The position numbers and the translations under genes were made by a program. Source: Pseudomonadota bacterium (GTDB taxonomy: Bacteria; Desulfobacterota; Desulfobulbia; Desulfobulbales; Desulfocapsaceae). From it: DNA of 64,000 nt. The notes beneath the pieces are model-generated. The model saw only the letters and a program-made list of their open reading frames with translations. It searched no databases and was not told where the DNA came from. Below are positions 27,605-37,212 of the stretch, one piece after another (positions within the stretch are counted from its first letter, which is position 1; each line of letters begins with the position of its first letter). The stretch covers positions 124,001 through 188,000 of the forward strand of contig JAHJNL010000010.1 in the NCBI GenBank assembly GCA_018820855.1, written 5' to 3'.

Positions 27605-28941
27605 ATCTTCAGCATGTCTTCCAGGTAATGAATGTCCATCCCCCCCTTCAGGTAGCCGGGGTCATTGAGAATGCGCTGCTGCAGGGGGATGTTGGTCTTG
27701 ATGCCCTCGATGTGCATTTCTTCCAGTGCTGTTTGCATTCTGGCTAGAGCACTTTTCCGGTCATGGCCATAGGTGATCACTTTGGCTACAAGGGAATCGT
27801 ACTGGGGAGGAACCTGGCAGTCATTGTCCAGATAGCTGTCCACCCTGACTCCTGGGCCGCCGGGGCAATGAAAACGGGCGACCCTGCCTGGGCACGGGAA
27901 AAATGTGTGCGGGTCTTCCGCATTGATCCTGCATTCGACGGCATGACCTTGTTGCCGGATCATGGATTGGTCCAGGGTCAGGAGAGAGCCGGAAGCGATG
28001 AGCAGTTGCCAGCGGACAAGGTCTACACCGGTGACAAATTCGGTGACCGGATGTTCCACCTGGAGCCGGGTGTTCATCTCAATGAAGTGAAAGCCGTTGT
28101 TCTCATAGAGAAATTCAAAGGTTCCTGCTCCCCGGTAGCCGATACGGACACAGGCATCGGCCACAATTTTACCCATCTGGCGTCGCTGCTCTTCGGGGAG
28201 GTGCGGTGCCGGTGACTCTTCCACCATTTTCTGATTGCGGCGCTGCATGGAACAGTCCCGTTCACCTAAATGGATGGCATGCCCCTGGCCGTCGCCGAGG
28301 ACCTGGTATTCTATATGGCGGGGATGTTCCAGATACTTTTCCATATAGAGGGTGTCGTCAGCAAAGGCCAGTTTTGCCTCCTTGCGGGTAAGGCTGATTT
28401 CCTCTGTTAAGTTCTCGGGACGGTATACCACCCGCATGCCGCGGCCACCACCGCCAAGAGCTGCTTTGATGATCACCGGATAGCCGAGGTGGGCCGCTAT
28501 GGTTGTACATTCATCTGCGGATTCAGGCAGGGCACCGCCTGAATCAGGAATGCAGGGAACTCCTGCGGCGTGCATGGCCTTCTTGGCAGAGATTTTGTCG
28601 CCCATGAGACGGATGGTTTCCGCTCGCGGCCCGATAAAGGTTATTCCTGCCTCCTCCACCTGTCCGGCGAATTCAGCATTTTCCGAGAGAAAGCCGTAAC
28701 CGGGGTGGATGGCTTCTGCCCCGGTGATAGAGGCAGCCGAGAGAATGGCTGTCATGTTGAGATAGCTTTTTCCTGCCGCAGGAGGACCTATGCAGACGGT
28801 CTGGTCTGCCAGAGCCAGGTACGGTTGCTCACGGTCTGCCTCGGAATAGACGGCCACCGTGGCAATGCCCAGTTCTTTGCAGGCCCGAAGAATGCGAAGG
28901 GCAATTTCCCCCCGGTTGGCAATCAGCACCTTGGAGAGCAT
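27601..28941 (-). CDS. accC: Biotin carboxylase (first set)
   Basis: ATP-grasp enzyme that carboxylates biotin on the carrier protein using ATP and bicarbonate. It is full length at 446 residues, close to E. coli AccC. Motifs in order: [17 protein letters not shown] at the N terminus, [14 protein letters not shown], the ATP glycine loop [28 protein letters not shown], and [14 protein letters not shown] with the active-site Glu, Asn and Arg residues. It begins 3 bp after the carrier gene and overlaps the MFS gene by 4 bp. A second, diverged biotin carboxylase is encoded at 48789-50192. Confidence 0.94.
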   Translation of the reverse strand: MLSKVLIANRGEIALRILRACKELGIATVAVYSEADREQPYLALADQTVCIGPPAAGKSYLNMTAILSAASITGAEAIHPGYGFLSENAEFAGQVEEAGITFIGPRAETIRLMGDKISAKKAMHAAGVPCIPDSGGALPESADECTTIAAHLGYPVIIKAALGGGGRGMRVVYRPENLTEEISLTRKEAKLAFADDTLYMEKYLEHPRHIEYQVLGDGQGHAIHLGERDCSMQRRNQKMVEESPAPHLPEEQRRQMGKIVADACVRIGYRGAGTFEFLYENNGFHFIEMNTRLQVEHPVTEFVTGVDLVRWQLLIASGSLLTLDQSMIRQQGHAVECRINAEDPHTFFPCPGRVARFHCPGGPGVRVDSYLDNDCQVPPQYDSLVAKVITYGHDRKSALARMQTALEEMHIEGIKTNIPLQQRILNDPGYLKGGMDIHYLEDMLKI

Positions 28942-28944
28942 TGC

Positions 28945-29367
28945 TTATTCCTTGATGACAAAAAGGGGTTGTCCGAACTCTACAGCCTGTCCGGAGTGAA
29001 CAAGGATTTCTTCGATCACTCCCTCTCTGTCCGCCTCCACCATGTTCAGCATCTTCATGGCCTCGATGATACACAGGGGGGCACCTTTTTTGACCTGCTG
29101 TCCTTCTTCCACAAAAGGGGCTTCCTCCTCAGAGGAGGCGCGGTAGAAGGAGCCCACCATGGGCGATCGGAAAAGATTCTCCGGAGTATGTTCTCTTTTC
29201 GGTACCTTTCGGGGTCCTCCCTGGGGCGCAGTCACAGGGGGGGAAGAGTCCACATCCTGTGTGGCCCGGCTGATGCGGATACTTTTTCCCTCTTCTTTGA
29301 TCTCAATTTCCGTCACTGTTGATTCGTCGACTATGCGGATTAAGCGTTCAATGACATCAATGTCCAT
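28945..29367 (-). CDS. accB: Biotin carboxyl carrier protein
   Basis: A 140-residue AccB-type carrier. The N-terminal helix region MDIDVIERLIRIVDES and a Pro/Lys-rich linker are followed by the biotinyl domain with the EAMKM motif, Lys105 being the expected biotin attachment site. It is the first gene of the minus-strand operon and the only biotin carrier gene in the window, so it may also have to serve the second carboxylase set. The promoter is expected upstream of 29367, where an AT-rich 10-bp dyad lies at 29466-29495. Confidence 0.94.
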   Translation of the reverse strand: MDIDVIERLIRIVDESTVTEIEIKEEGKSIRISRATQDVDSSPPVTAPQGGPRKVPKREHTPENLFRSPMVGSFYRASSEEEAPFVEEGQQVKKGAPLCIIEAMKMLNMVEADREGVIEEILVHSGQAVEFGQPLFVIKE

Positions 29368-30017
29368 AGGTCTTGTTTTCCTGTTTGTGATTTTTAAGGG
29401 GGTACTGAGAAGGCATTGTAAAGAATGTTATCTCAGACAGGAAACAATGTACAATGGCCTTTTGAAATATTTTTCATTTTGCTTTGAAAAATATTGAGGA
29501 TAAGCACGGTGCATGAGAATTTTCCTGGGCAGATCATTTGTGAGAAGGTGTTACTTGTCGATTTTGGCGCGGAGCAGGGAGTGTCTGTTGCTACTATTAC
29601 TTTAGCCTGTAACTGTATGAAAAATGGTTTTTATGTTGGAGGATTTTGTGATAAACTGTTGCAATAGGTTGTAGTATGCACCTGGAAATTCAAATGATAC
29701 GAAAAATCATGGAGAGAGCGAGTATTGTTTTCCAGGCAAAGGGGGATGCAACTCGTGAAAATCATCAAGTCACAGGGACTTGGGGCGGATTTCGTGTGAG
29801 AATAAAGCTTGCGGAGTTTCCTGATACCTGCTATAAACTCTTCTCTTTCCTGTCAGTATTACTGCGTCCTAAAATACACTGCTGTGTGTTGCCTAGGGGC
29901 AACCCTATTCCTGCTGGTCTCAAGTCGTCCGACCATCATTGGTCAAACTCTATACTTTCTTCACTTCATGTGCTGCACAGCTCTTTGTTGTGAGTCTCAA
30001 TTTACCTGGTGATTACC
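29368..30017. other. 650-bp divergent intergenic region
   Basis: It separates the carboxylase operon (-) from the helicase gene (+). No convincing gene was seen. It contains a perfect AT-rich inverted repeat AATATTTTTC/GAAAAATATT at 29466-29495 near the operon start and a short TTGCC/GGCAA stem at 29889-29902 near the helicase. E. coli deaD also has a very long untranslated leader; a similar leader here is possible but unproven. Confidence 0.3.
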
Positions 30018-31757
30018 ATGTCAACTCCCCAAGATTTATCAAGCTTTGCCGATCTTTCTTTGCCCCAGCCGCTTTTGAAGGCTATCAAAGATCTGGGCTA
30101 TGAAACACCTTCTCCTATTCAGGCAAAAATGATCCCCCTGGTTATGGCTGGGCGTGATGTCCTGGGCCAGGCCCAGACCGGTACCGGCAAGACTGCTGCC
30201 TTTGCTCTGCCACTTATCGCTCGCCTGAACATGAAGCAGGGTTCGGTTCAAAATCTTGTCCTGGCTCCGACCAGAGAGTTGGCCATTCAGGTTGCCGAAT
30301 CATTTCAGCAATACGCCAAGTATATGAAGGGATTCCATGTGGTCCCTCTTTTTGGTGGCCAGGATGTGAAGATTCAGCTTCGTCTGTTGCAGAAACAGGT
30401 TCATGTGGTAGTGGGTACTCCGGGCCGGGTTATGGATCATATGCGTCGGGGGACCTTGAAGCTTGAATCCCTGCAGTGCCTGGTTCTTGACGAGGCGGAT
30501 GAAATGCTGCGGATGGGATTTATAGATGATGTGGAATGGATACTCTCGAAAACACCTGAAGGCCGACAGGTGGCTCTGTTTTCTGCCACCATGCCATCAA
30601 CCATCAGGCGGATTGCCCGGAAGTATCTGAATAATCCGGAAGAAGTTCAGATTGAGTCCAAAACCACCACAGCAACTACAGTTCATCAACGATATCTCTT
30701 TACCAATCACGCCCAGAAACCAGAGGCCCTGGGCAGGATATTGGAGGCTGAAACCTTTGACGGGGTGCTGGTCTTTGTTCGCACCAAGGTGGATACCCAG
30801 TTGGTTGCTGAAAAACTAGCCGCCCGCGGTTTCTCAACAGCATTTCTTAATGGAGATATTGTTCAGAGCCAGCGTCTGCGTACGGTGGAGACTTTTAAAA
30901 AAGGCGGACTCGATATCCTGGTGGCAACTGATGTGGCAGCCCGTGGCCTGGATGTGGAGCGAATCAGCCATGTCATCAATTATGATATTCCCTACGATAC
31001 CGAGGCATACGTTCATCGGATCGGCAGGACAGGCCGGGCTGGTCGCAAAGGTGAAGCCATTTTGTTTGTTACCCCTCGGGAAAAGAGTATGCTCACGGCC
31101 ATTGAAAGAGGGATCAGCCAGAAAATTAAGGAGATGAAACTGCCATCCACGGCTGTGATCAATGACAAACGTTTGGCCGCCTTCAAGGAGCGGATCAGCT
31201 CTGCCATGACAACTCAAGATCTCGGTTTCTTTTCCAATCTGGTGAATGAATACAGGGATGAAAATGATCTGGATTTTCGGGATATTGCCGCGGCGTTGGC
31301 CAGTATGGTTCAGGGGACTGCTCCTCTGCTTCTTCCGGATGAGCCTATTAGAGGGTTTAAGAGGAAAGCAGAGCAAGAACAATCAGTTGGCCTGCCAACA
31401 GGAAAAATGCGAACCACTGAGACCCGCTCTGGTATGGAGCGTTACCGTATTGAGATTGGCAAAGACCACAACGTCAAGCCTGCCAATATTGTCGGGGCCA
31501 TTGCCGGAGAGGCCGACCTTGACGGTTCATATATCGGGTCCATCTCTATCTTCGATAGCTATTCCACTGTGGATCTGCCGGAAGGCATGCCGCAGGAGAT
31601 CCTCGATTTGCTCCAGACCGTTCAGGTTATGGGACGTACTTTGCGGCCCTCTCTGGTTGGGCCGGGAGAAAAGAGAGCTGTGCCTGGAGGGAGAAAACCA
31701 AGAAAGGCAGGTAGCGGAAGAATGGCGAAAAGGCCGATAATACGCAAACGCAGATAA
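30018..31757 (+). CDS. deaD: DEAD-box ATP-dependent RNA helicase with DbpA-type RNA-binding domain
   Basis: RNA helicase for ribosome assembly and mRNA unwinding, often cold-induced. Motifs in order: Q motif (YETPSPIQAKMIP), Walker A AQTGTGKTAAF, PTRELA, DEAD in VLDEADEML, SAT in LFSATMPS, and HRIGRTGRAGR. The C-terminal DbpA-like domain spans about residues 480-545 (RYRIEIGK..VKPANIVGAIAG), then a basic Arg/Lys tail. The ATG at 30018 is used rather than a GTG at 30009; neither has a strong ribosome site. The last codons and stop lie inside an 18-bp perfect inverted repeat. Confidence 0.93.
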   Translation: MSTPQDLSSFADLSLPQPLLKAIKDLGYETPSPIQAKMIPLVMAGRDVLGQAQTGTGKTAAFALPLIARLNMKQGSVQNLVLAPTRELAIQVAESFQQYAKYMKGFHVVPLFGGQDVKIQLRLLQKQVHVVVGTPGRVMDHMRRGTLKLESLQCLVLDEADEMLRMGFIDDVEWILSKTPEGRQVALFSATMPSTIRRIARKYLNNPEEVQIESKTTTATTVHQRYLFTNHAQKPEALGRILEAETFDGVLVFVRTKVDTQLVAEKLAARGFSTAFLNGDIVQSQRLRTVETFKKGGLDILVATDVAARGLDVERISHVINYDIPYDTEAYVHRIGRTGRAGRKGEAILFVTPREKSMLTAIERGISQKIKEMKLPSTAVINDKRLAAFKERISSAMTTQDLGFFSNLVNEYRDENDLDFRDIAAALASMVQGTAPLLLPDEPIRGFKRKAEQEQSVGLPTGKMRTTETRSGMERYRIEIGKDHNVKPANIVGAIAGEADLDGSYIGSISIFDSYSTVDLPEGMPQEILDLLQTVQVMGRTLRPSLVGPGEKRAVPGGRKPRKAGSGRMAKRPIIRKRR

Positions 31758-31789
31758 GACGGAGAGAGATTCGTCTTATCTGCGTTTGC
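31744..31789. repeat. Perfect 18-bp inverted repeat over the helicase stop codon
   Basis: Arms 31744-31761 and 31772-31789 are exact reverse complements (GCAAACGCAGATAAGACG type), with a 10-nt loop. The left arm encodes the last residues and the TAA at 31755-31757. There is no T run after the right arm, so a standard terminator is not a full explanation; a 3'-end stabiliser is possible. Confidence 0.9.
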
Positions 31790-31811
31790 TGTCGAAAACT
31801 TTGCTTGGCTT

Positions 31812-31857
31812 ATTTGAAATAAAGGAGTGATGTGACAATTATTCCTTTATTTCAAAT
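31812..31857. repeat. Perfect 15-bp inverted repeat
   Basis: Arms 31812-31826 (ATTTGAAATAAAGGA) and 31843-31857 are exact reverse complements with a 16-nt loop. It lies 22 bp after the previous inverted repeat and about 190 bp before the end of the convergent GGDEF gene. The rest of 31858-32050 holds no gene. Confidence 0.88.
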
Positions 31858-32050
31858 GATCCCTGAGAAGTGGGCAGTGTATCTTTTGCCAGGAGAAATC
31901 CTGGCAGAGGAACTCATGAAGTCCACACCCCTTCCTCAAAAGAGTGGGGTGCAGGACCATTGCTGTCGTAGCTGTTGAGAGTTTTATGTTTTGGGCGTTT
32001 TTCCCATGCAGTCTGTTGTGACGCATGGGCGTGCATGCCTGAAACAATGA

Positions 32051-33517
32051 TCAGTAGTTCTCTGAATCCCACATGGAAGGATCGAAACGGAGAACCTTGT
32101 TCCTTCCCGATTCTTTGGCCTTGTATAGGGCAATATCTGCATACTTGACACATTCCCAGAAGGCTTCACCATCCACGGGAAGAATAGAGACGCCGATACT
32201 CAGCGTCTTGCGGATACTCAGGTTTTGCACGCGAAAGAGCTGTTCTTCAACGGCCATCCTAATCTTTTCAGCCACCTCGATAGCTTTCTCTATCTCACAT
32301 TCCGTGAGGAGAATCAGGAATTCTTCTCCGCCATAACGGATGACAATATCCGATGTCCTGACACTGTTCTGCATGATCACAGCCAGGGTTTTCAGGATCT
32401 GGTCGCCTACGTCATGACCATATTCGTCATTCACCTGTTTGAAAAAATCCAAATCACACATAAGAATGCCCATGGCAGTCTTTCTTCGTTTGACTCCGGC
32501 AAGGATCGGATTGATGTTGCTTTCCAGGAAGTGGCGGTTGGAGAGTCCGGTCAAGGCGTCCTTGGTGGCCATTTCGTGAAGGTTGGAGGCCAGTCTTTTG
32601 GCATGAAGAACGGGGAGGGCCTCCTGCAGGTACAGACCGGCAAGATGCAGATTCATCTGCAGTTCAGCTTCCCTTTCCAGGCTATCGACAAAGAGTGAGA
32701 AAAACTGGACAACTCCCAGAACTTTTCCGGAGACAATCATGGGGACACAGGTGTGGGTCATGACATCGGTCATGGGGAAGATCGGACAGATGTTGGGGAA
32801 ACCGCTGGATGAAATCACTTCACCGGTACGTTTTGCCCGGCAGAGATGGGAACTGCTCATGATACAGCTTTCGTGCTCAAGCTCCAGCGGCCATGTGTAA
32901 ACGGGTGATATGGAGCCATCCTTTTCACTCACCTCCCAGATAATAAAGGTCTGCAGTTTTAGTGTGTTTTTAAAGACATAGGCCAGCCGTTTATAAACTT
33001 CCACTACTGTTTCGTCCGCTTCAATGGTTCGCCTGAAAAGTGAGATGTCCCGAATATGACTCGTCAGCCCATTGACCAGTGCCGCGACCTCTCCAATTTT
33101 GTCCTGAGTGATTACTGGAATCAATGTGCCATGTTTACAGGCACGACCTTTGTCGTTGATGTTGTGCAGGATTTTCAGAGAGCAGATCATCTGGTCGAGG
33201 AAATCCACCAGGGTCTGTATACAGAGAAAACTCGTCAGACTGAGAAAGAGCATGACGACAATGACCAGAATTCCACCGCGAATGATATAGGTGTCAATGG
33301 CTGCAAATGTACTCTCTAGAAGATCCTGCTGCATGTTGAGTTGACTCAGCTCTACTTTGAGTGTCTGGGTAAAGGAGTAACTGTGGAGACCAATGAGAAG
33401 ATATCCTATGAGGAAGCTGGCCAGGACCAGGATAAATTTCCCATAGATGGAAAGGCTGAAAAAAGGCTGCCAGAGTCGAAGCCAGAGTGAGTTGCCGGGG
33501 GGTCTGTAATGTGACAT
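32051..33517 (-). CDS. Membrane diguanylate cyclase (TM-GAF-like-GGDEF)
   Basis: A 488-residue protein expected to make c-di-GMP. Two hydrophobic segments near residues 25-45 and 80-102 bracket a short periplasmic loop and place the rest in the cytosol. A HAMP-like or linker region (about 105-160) is followed by a GAF-like sensory stretch (about 160-310) containing CVPMIVSGKVLGVVQFFS. The GGDEF domain (about 325-480) has DALTGLSNRHFLES and the active-site signature RYGGEEF. No RxxD inhibitory site is obvious just before it. A decayed HD-GYP gene lies 380 bp upstream on the other strand. Confidence 0.9.
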   Translation of the reverse strand: MSHYRPPGNSLWLRLWQPFFSLSIYGKFILVLASFLIGYLLIGLHSYSFTQTLKVELSQLNMQQDLLESTFAAIDTYIIRGGILVIVVMLFLSLTSFLCIQTLVDFLDQMICSLKILHNINDKGRACKHGTLIPVITQDKIGEVAALVNGLTSHIRDISLFRRTIEADETVVEVYKRLAYVFKNTLKLQTFIIWEVSEKDGSISPVYTWPLELEHESCIMSSSHLCRAKRTGEVISSSGFPNICPIFPMTDVMTHTCVPMIVSGKVLGVVQFFSLFVDSLEREAELQMNLHLAGLYLQEALPVLHAKRLASNLHEMATKDALTGLSNRHFLESNINPILAGVKRRKTAMGILMCDLDFFKQVNDEYGHDVGDQILKTLAVIMQNSVRTSDIVIRYGGEEFLILLTECEIEKAIEVAEKIRMAVEEQLFRVQNLSIRKTLSIGVSILPVDGEAFWECVKYADIALYKAKESGRNKVLRFDPSMWDSENY

Positions 33518-33895
33518 TCAGCCTTCCTGTATTGTAATGAATAATTCTGCAGAGGAGCTTCAAAAAGGAGGGGGCCAGGAAATCGTGTATAGTCCGAAGC
33601 AGTTAATGAGCTCCTTATCCTAACTGAAGATTACCAAAAAGCATATCAGAGGGGTAAGGGATTGTCAAAGAAGCGGTGTCTTTTTTTTGTACTTAACATC
33701 AGGGTAAAAGGTGATACAGTAAAAACAGCAGTCAGGGAACAGAATCTTGTATGCTCAGAATCTCTGTACCAGTTGATTTTGTTGGTTTTACTTCGTTTGT
33801 CCGGATAGCTTCTTAGCGGGTTATTCCCGTGTGGCCAGACCTTGGATTTTTTCGTGTGAAGCAGGTTCGAGGAGAGTTGAAGAGGATGAGAGAGA
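33518..33895. other. 378-bp intergenic region
   Basis: Between the GGDEF gene (-) and the decayed HD-GYP locus (+). No gene, tRNA or strong hairpin was seen. Confidence 0.3.
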
Positions 33896-34301
33896 ATGAA
33901 TAAAGAATCTGCTGTGCGCATCGTCATTCATTATCTTGCTGCCGCTTTGATATTGACTCTCTACGGCTCCGAGGTATGTCCTTTTCTTGAGGGCCTTTCT
34001 TCACTTGGCCACTGAGATTGCCTACAACCACCATGAAAGATGGGATGGCCTCGGTTATCCTCAAGGGTTGAAAGGCAGCGGCATTCCCATGAGTGGACGA
34101 CTCATGGCCGTAGCCGATGTCTATGATGCCCTGATCAGCAGGCGCATATATAAACCTCCCTTTTCCCACGCCAAGGCCTGTGAGGTGATCCTTGCCGGTA
34201 AAGGCAGCCATTTCGATCCGGCCATGGTGGATGGGTTTGTGGAATGTGAGGAGCCTTTTAAACAGATTGCCGTTGAGTATGCAGACCGGGAGTGCTCTTA
34301 A
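33896..34301 (+). pseudogene. Decayed HD-GYP phosphodiesterase gene
   Basis: Two unmatched pieces. An ATG at 33896 opens a 39-residue frame starting MNKESAVRIVIHYLAAALI, a hydrophobic N terminus like that of a membrane sensor, which stops at TGA near 34015. In another frame, from before 33987 to 34301, lies the C-terminal part of an HD-GYP domain: ATEIAYNHHERWDGLGYPQGL with the HHE and GYP signatures, and VADVYDALISRR. The metal-binding first half of HD-GYP is missing. This looks like a gene that lost its middle by deletion plus frameshift. The c-di-GMP cyclase gene nearby is intact, so the locus seems to have lost its phosphodiesterase. Confidence 0.75.
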
Positions 34302-34325
34302 CCCACTGAAAAATACGGAGGATGA

Positions 34326-34616
34326 AATGATGCTGTATCAATTTTGGAGCTGTCTGGGGATTTTTGCCTCTTTCCTGCTTTTCCTGGCAACTGTTGCACA
34401 CGCTTCAGCGAAGAGCAGGTCTTTGTCAATCTGGCTGACGGCCAGGTTTCAGAGCCACGTTTGGCGGGAGACGGGAAAGGGAATTTTTTTTCCGTTTATA
34501 GTTCTACAACCATCTCGGGAGGGTTGCAGATCGGCACCAATAAGATTGTTACTCCCTCTTTTTTACGTCTCTTTCTCCTTGGCCTGCCGGCTCAGCTTAA
34601 TGGCAGCAACAAGTAG
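34326..34616 (+). pseudogene. Frameshifted remnant of a secreted protein gene
   Basis: The ATG at 34326 gives MMLYQFWSCLG and a good signal peptide (FASFLLFLATVAHAS), but the frame then runs into unlikely Arg/Ser-rich sequence. In a second frame, from about 34400, sequence resembling a beta-rich exported domain appears (EEQVFVNLADGQVSEPRL, then GNFFSVYSSTTISGG), ending at 34616. Joining the two requires one frameshift near 34400-34410. The family is not recognised. Its position next to the decayed HD-GYP gene suggests a shared history of decay. Confidence 0.6.
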
Positions 34617-34627
34617 GAGGCACGGGG

Positions 34628-35554
34628 TTACGCAGTCTTTTTGTGTAGATAAGAGGCGAGAAAGGAATCCAGAACGAGCTGGAAGAAGTGGAACATGAGG
34701 CAGACGATGATGGCGCTGCCGGTGGGGAGCTGGATGTTGGCCAACACGGCGACGCTGATGGGCAGGGTCTTTTGGGAGGCGACAAAGAGCAGGGCCTTGC
34801 GGTCAGGGGCAGGGAGGCGGAGGAGTTTTCCTGCCTGATGGTTGATGACCAGGAGGAGGATATGGACCAGAGAGACACCGGCACCGATCAGGGCGAATTC
34901 CGCAACTCCCAGGCCTGAGAATGCATTACGGGAACTGGCCAGCGAGGCGTAGACCACCAGGATGATGCAGCTGGAGTTGACGTAACTCCAGTTTGGGGAG
35001 ACCTTGCTCTTGCCGCTCAGGGTGCGGATCAGTTTACCGATGACAAAGGGAAGGAGGACGAAAAAGAGCATCTTCAACAGCAGGGCGGTCTGGTCGATAT
35101 CAATCGGGCCTGCAGCCTTGAGACAGAGGTCGAGCATGAAGGGCATGGTGAAGATGCCCAGCAGGTTGAGGGAGACTGTGAGAAAAAGGGCCAGCACCGC
35201 ATTGCCGCCGCTCACTTCGGCGATGACAATTCCGGAGGAGAGGGTGGGCGGTACTGCACTGATGATGATCAGGCCAATGGCCAGGGCCGGCGGAAAGTGC
35301 AGGAGTTTGGCAAAGAGCAATCCCAGGACCGGGGCGATAATCAATGAGATGATGGCCGCGGTCAGGAAGAGGGCAAGCAGCCGCCTGTCCAGAGAGAAGC
35401 CCTTGGAGCCGGTCTGAAAGCCGCTGACCACGAAGATGATAAAAACCAGGATTTTCAGGCCGCTGTTTTCGGCAAGAAAGGTCCCGGCGCTTGGCATCAA
35501 CAGTCCGCAAAGTACGGCCAGGATCAGGCCCAGAGGAAGAAATAATTGTCGCAT
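34628..35554 (-). CDS. Bile acid:sodium symporter-type transporter
   Basis: A 308-residue integral membrane protein of the SBF/BASS superfamily with about nine or ten hydrophobic segments. The repeated core motifs are AVPPTLSSGIVIAEVSGGNAVLAL near residue 110 and ASQKTLPISVAVLANI near residue 265, as in bacterial SBF-like proteins. Many bacterial members do not transport bile acids; organic anions or precursors of branched-chain or pantothenate metabolism have been proposed for related families. It lies 80 bp downstream of ilvC on the same strand, separated by a strong hairpin, so it may be expressed independently. Confidence 0.85.
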   Translation of the reverse strand: MRQLFLPLGLILAVLCGLLMPSAGTFLAENSGLKILVFIIFVVSGFQTGSKGFSLDRRLLALFLTAAIISLIIAPVLGLLFAKLLHFPPALAIGLIIISAVPPTLSSGIVIAEVSGGNAVLALFLTVSLNLLGIFTMPFMLDLCLKAAGPIDIDQTALLLKMLFFVLLPFVIGKLIRTLSGKSKVSPNWSYVNSSCIILVVYASLASSRNAFSGLGVAEFALIGAGVSLVHILLLVINHQAGKLLRLPAPDRKALLFVASQKTLPISVAVLANIQLPTGSAIIVCLMFHFFQLVLDSFLASYLHKKTA

Positions 35555-35575
35555 GGGTGTATAGGTCGAAGGGTA

Positions 35576-35616
35576 AAGGCTGAAGGCAAAAGGGTGTTGT
35601 CTTTTCCTTCAGCCTT
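35576..35616 (-). terminator. Hairpin after ilvC (probable terminator)
   Basis: AAGGCTGAAGG-c-AAAAG at 35576-35592 pairs with CTTTTCCTTCAGCCTT at 35601-35616, about 16 bp with one bulge. It lies just downstream of the ilvC stop on the minus strand. There is no long T run, so termination may be partial. It contains the GGCTGAA heptamer seen in other gaps. Confidence 0.6.
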
Positions 35617-35634
35617 CAACCCCAAGACCTGCTC

Positions 35635-37107
35635 TTAAATAATCTGCTTCATGGCACTCATGTAGGAGCGCAGCTCCTCACCGATGTGCTCGACTCCGGT
35701 GTAGCGGATGGCTTCGTTGGTCTCGATAAGCTCTACGTTATTGACCCCGTTATCCTTCAACTCAAGTCCCTTGCCGATAACATCAGTATTCACCAGCTTC
35801 ATAAAGTCCTGGAGCATGGGGAATGCTGCATGGTTGAAGAGGTAGCATCCATACTCTGCAGTGTCCGAGATAACCACATTCATCTCATAGAGCTTTTTAC
35901 GGGCAATAAGATTGGCAATAAGCGGTACTTCGTGCAGTGACTCGTAGTAGGCGGATTCCTCTTTGATGCCAGCAGAAACCATGGTGTCAAAGGCCAGTTC
36001 CACTCCGGCCTTGATCATGGCCACCATGAGGATACCCTTGTCAAAATATTCCTGTTCGCTGATTGCTGTGTCGGCAGCGTCGGTCTTCTCAAAATCGCTT
36101 TCTCCGGTCTCGGCACGCCATTTCAGGAGATTGGTATCATCGTTGGCCCAGTCTTCCATCATGGTCCTGGAGAATTCTCCGGACATGATATCATCCATGT
36201 GCTTGTGAAAGAGAGGGGTGAGGATGTCTTGAATCTGCTCGCAAAGTTCATTTGCCTTGATTTTGGCCGGGTTGGAGAGACGGTCCATCATGTTGGTGAT
36301 ACCACCGTGCTTGAGGGCCTCTGTGATGGTCTCCCAGCCGTACTGTACCAGTTTTACGGCGTAGCCGGCATCAATTCCCTGTTCCACCATTTTGTTGTAG
36401 CAGAGCAGGGAACCGGTCTGGAGCATACCGCAGAGGATGGTCTGCTCACCCATGAGATCGGATTTGACCTCTGCCACAAAGGAAGATTGGAGGCAGCCGG
36501 CACGATGACCGCCGGTGCCTGCCGCATAGGCCTTGGCAACCTCCCAGCCGATCCCCAGGGGATCGTTTTCACGATGGACGGCGATCAGAGTGGGAACACC
36601 GAAACCGCGTTTATACTCTTGGCGGACCTCAGTTCCCGGAGATTTAGGGGCAACCATGACCACGGTAATGTCGTCACGAATCTGCATTCCTTCCTCAACA
36701 ATGTTGAAACCGTGGGAGTAGGAGAGGCAGGCGTTCTTTTTCATGAGCGGCATAACCGCTTCGATAACGTTTGTGTGCTGTTTGTCCGGGGTCAGGTTGA
36801 TGACAAGATCGGCATCGGGCAGCATCTCTTCATAGGTTCCGACTTTGAAGTTGTTGTCGGTGGCGTTTTTCCAGGACTGACGCTTCTCAGAAATGGCAGC
36901 CGCGCGCAGGGTGTAGGAGACGTCAAGGCCGGAGTCGCGCAGATTCAGTCCTTGGTTTAATCCCTGGGCACCACAACCGACTATGACGATTTTCTTTCCC
37001 TTCAGGATCTCGACACCGTCGAACTCAGAAACATCCATGAAGCGGCACTGGCCAAGTTCCTCAAGCTGCAAACGCAGGGGGAGGCTGTTAAAGTAGTTGT
37101 TGGACAT
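35635..37107 (-). CDS. ilvC: Ketol-acid reductoisomerase, class II (long form)
   Basis: NADPH-dependent isomero-reduction of acetolactate and acetohydroxybutyrate in valine and isoleucine synthesis. At 490 residues it is the long, E. coli-like class II form with a duplicated C-terminal knotted domain; the short class I form has about 330. The dinucleotide site is [17 protein letters not shown] near residue 50, with [11 protein letters not shown] and a metal-binding [12 protein letters not shown] stretch. AGGAG precedes the ATG. It is divergent from ilvY across 149 bp, the same arrangement as in enterobacteria, which suggests inducer control by IlvY. Confidence 0.95.
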   Translation of the reverse strand: MSNNYFNSLPLRLQLEELGQCRFMDVSEFDGVEILKGKKIVIVGCGAQGLNQGLNLRDSGLDVSYTLRAAAISEKRQSWKNATDNNFKVGTYEEMLPDADLVINLTPDKQHTNVIEAVMPLMKKNACLSYSHGFNIVEEGMQIRDDITVVMVAPKSPGTEVRQEYKRGFGVPTLIAVHRENDPLGIGWEVAKAYAAGTGGHRAGCLQSSFVAEVKSDLMGEQTILCGMLQTGSLLCYNKMVEQGIDAGYAVKLVQYGWETITEALKHGGITNMMDRLSNPAKIKANELCEQIQDILTPLFHKHMDDIMSGEFSRTMMEDWANDDTNLLKWRAETGESDFEKTDAADTAISEQEYFDKGILMVAMIKAGVELAFDTMVSAGIKEESAYYESLHEVPLIANLIARKKLYEMNVVISDTAEYGCYLFNHAAFPMLQDFMKLVNTDVIGKGLELKDNGVNNVELIETNEAIRYTGVEHIGEELRSYMSAMKQII

Positions 37108-37184
37108 GATTATGCTCCTGTGTAAGTTAGATGATAGTGGATGATGAAATAGTTCTTTTGCAGAAACAGTAACATAGTTTTCGG

Positions 37185-37212
37185 TTGCGTCAAGTGATTT
37201 GTTTGCTATATT
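37185..37212 (+). promoter_or_regulatory. Candidate sigma-70 promoter for ilvY
   Basis: TTGCGT at 37185-37190 and TATATT at 37207-37212 with a 16-bp spacer, pointing to ilvY. The -10 element falls inside the left arm of the operator dyad, which fits autorepression. No start site is proven. Confidence 0.4.

Noticed and set aside
29676-29993. 105-residue frame upstream of the helicase
   Set aside because: No ribosome site or recognisable feature; more likely leader sequence.
34192-34698. 168-residue frame across the decayed region
   Set aside because: It joins an out-of-frame HD-GYP tail to a signal peptide and then nonsense; better read as two remnants.
36199-36960. 253-residue plus-strand frame opposite ilvC
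   Set aside because: Antisense shadow of ketol-acid reductoisomerase.
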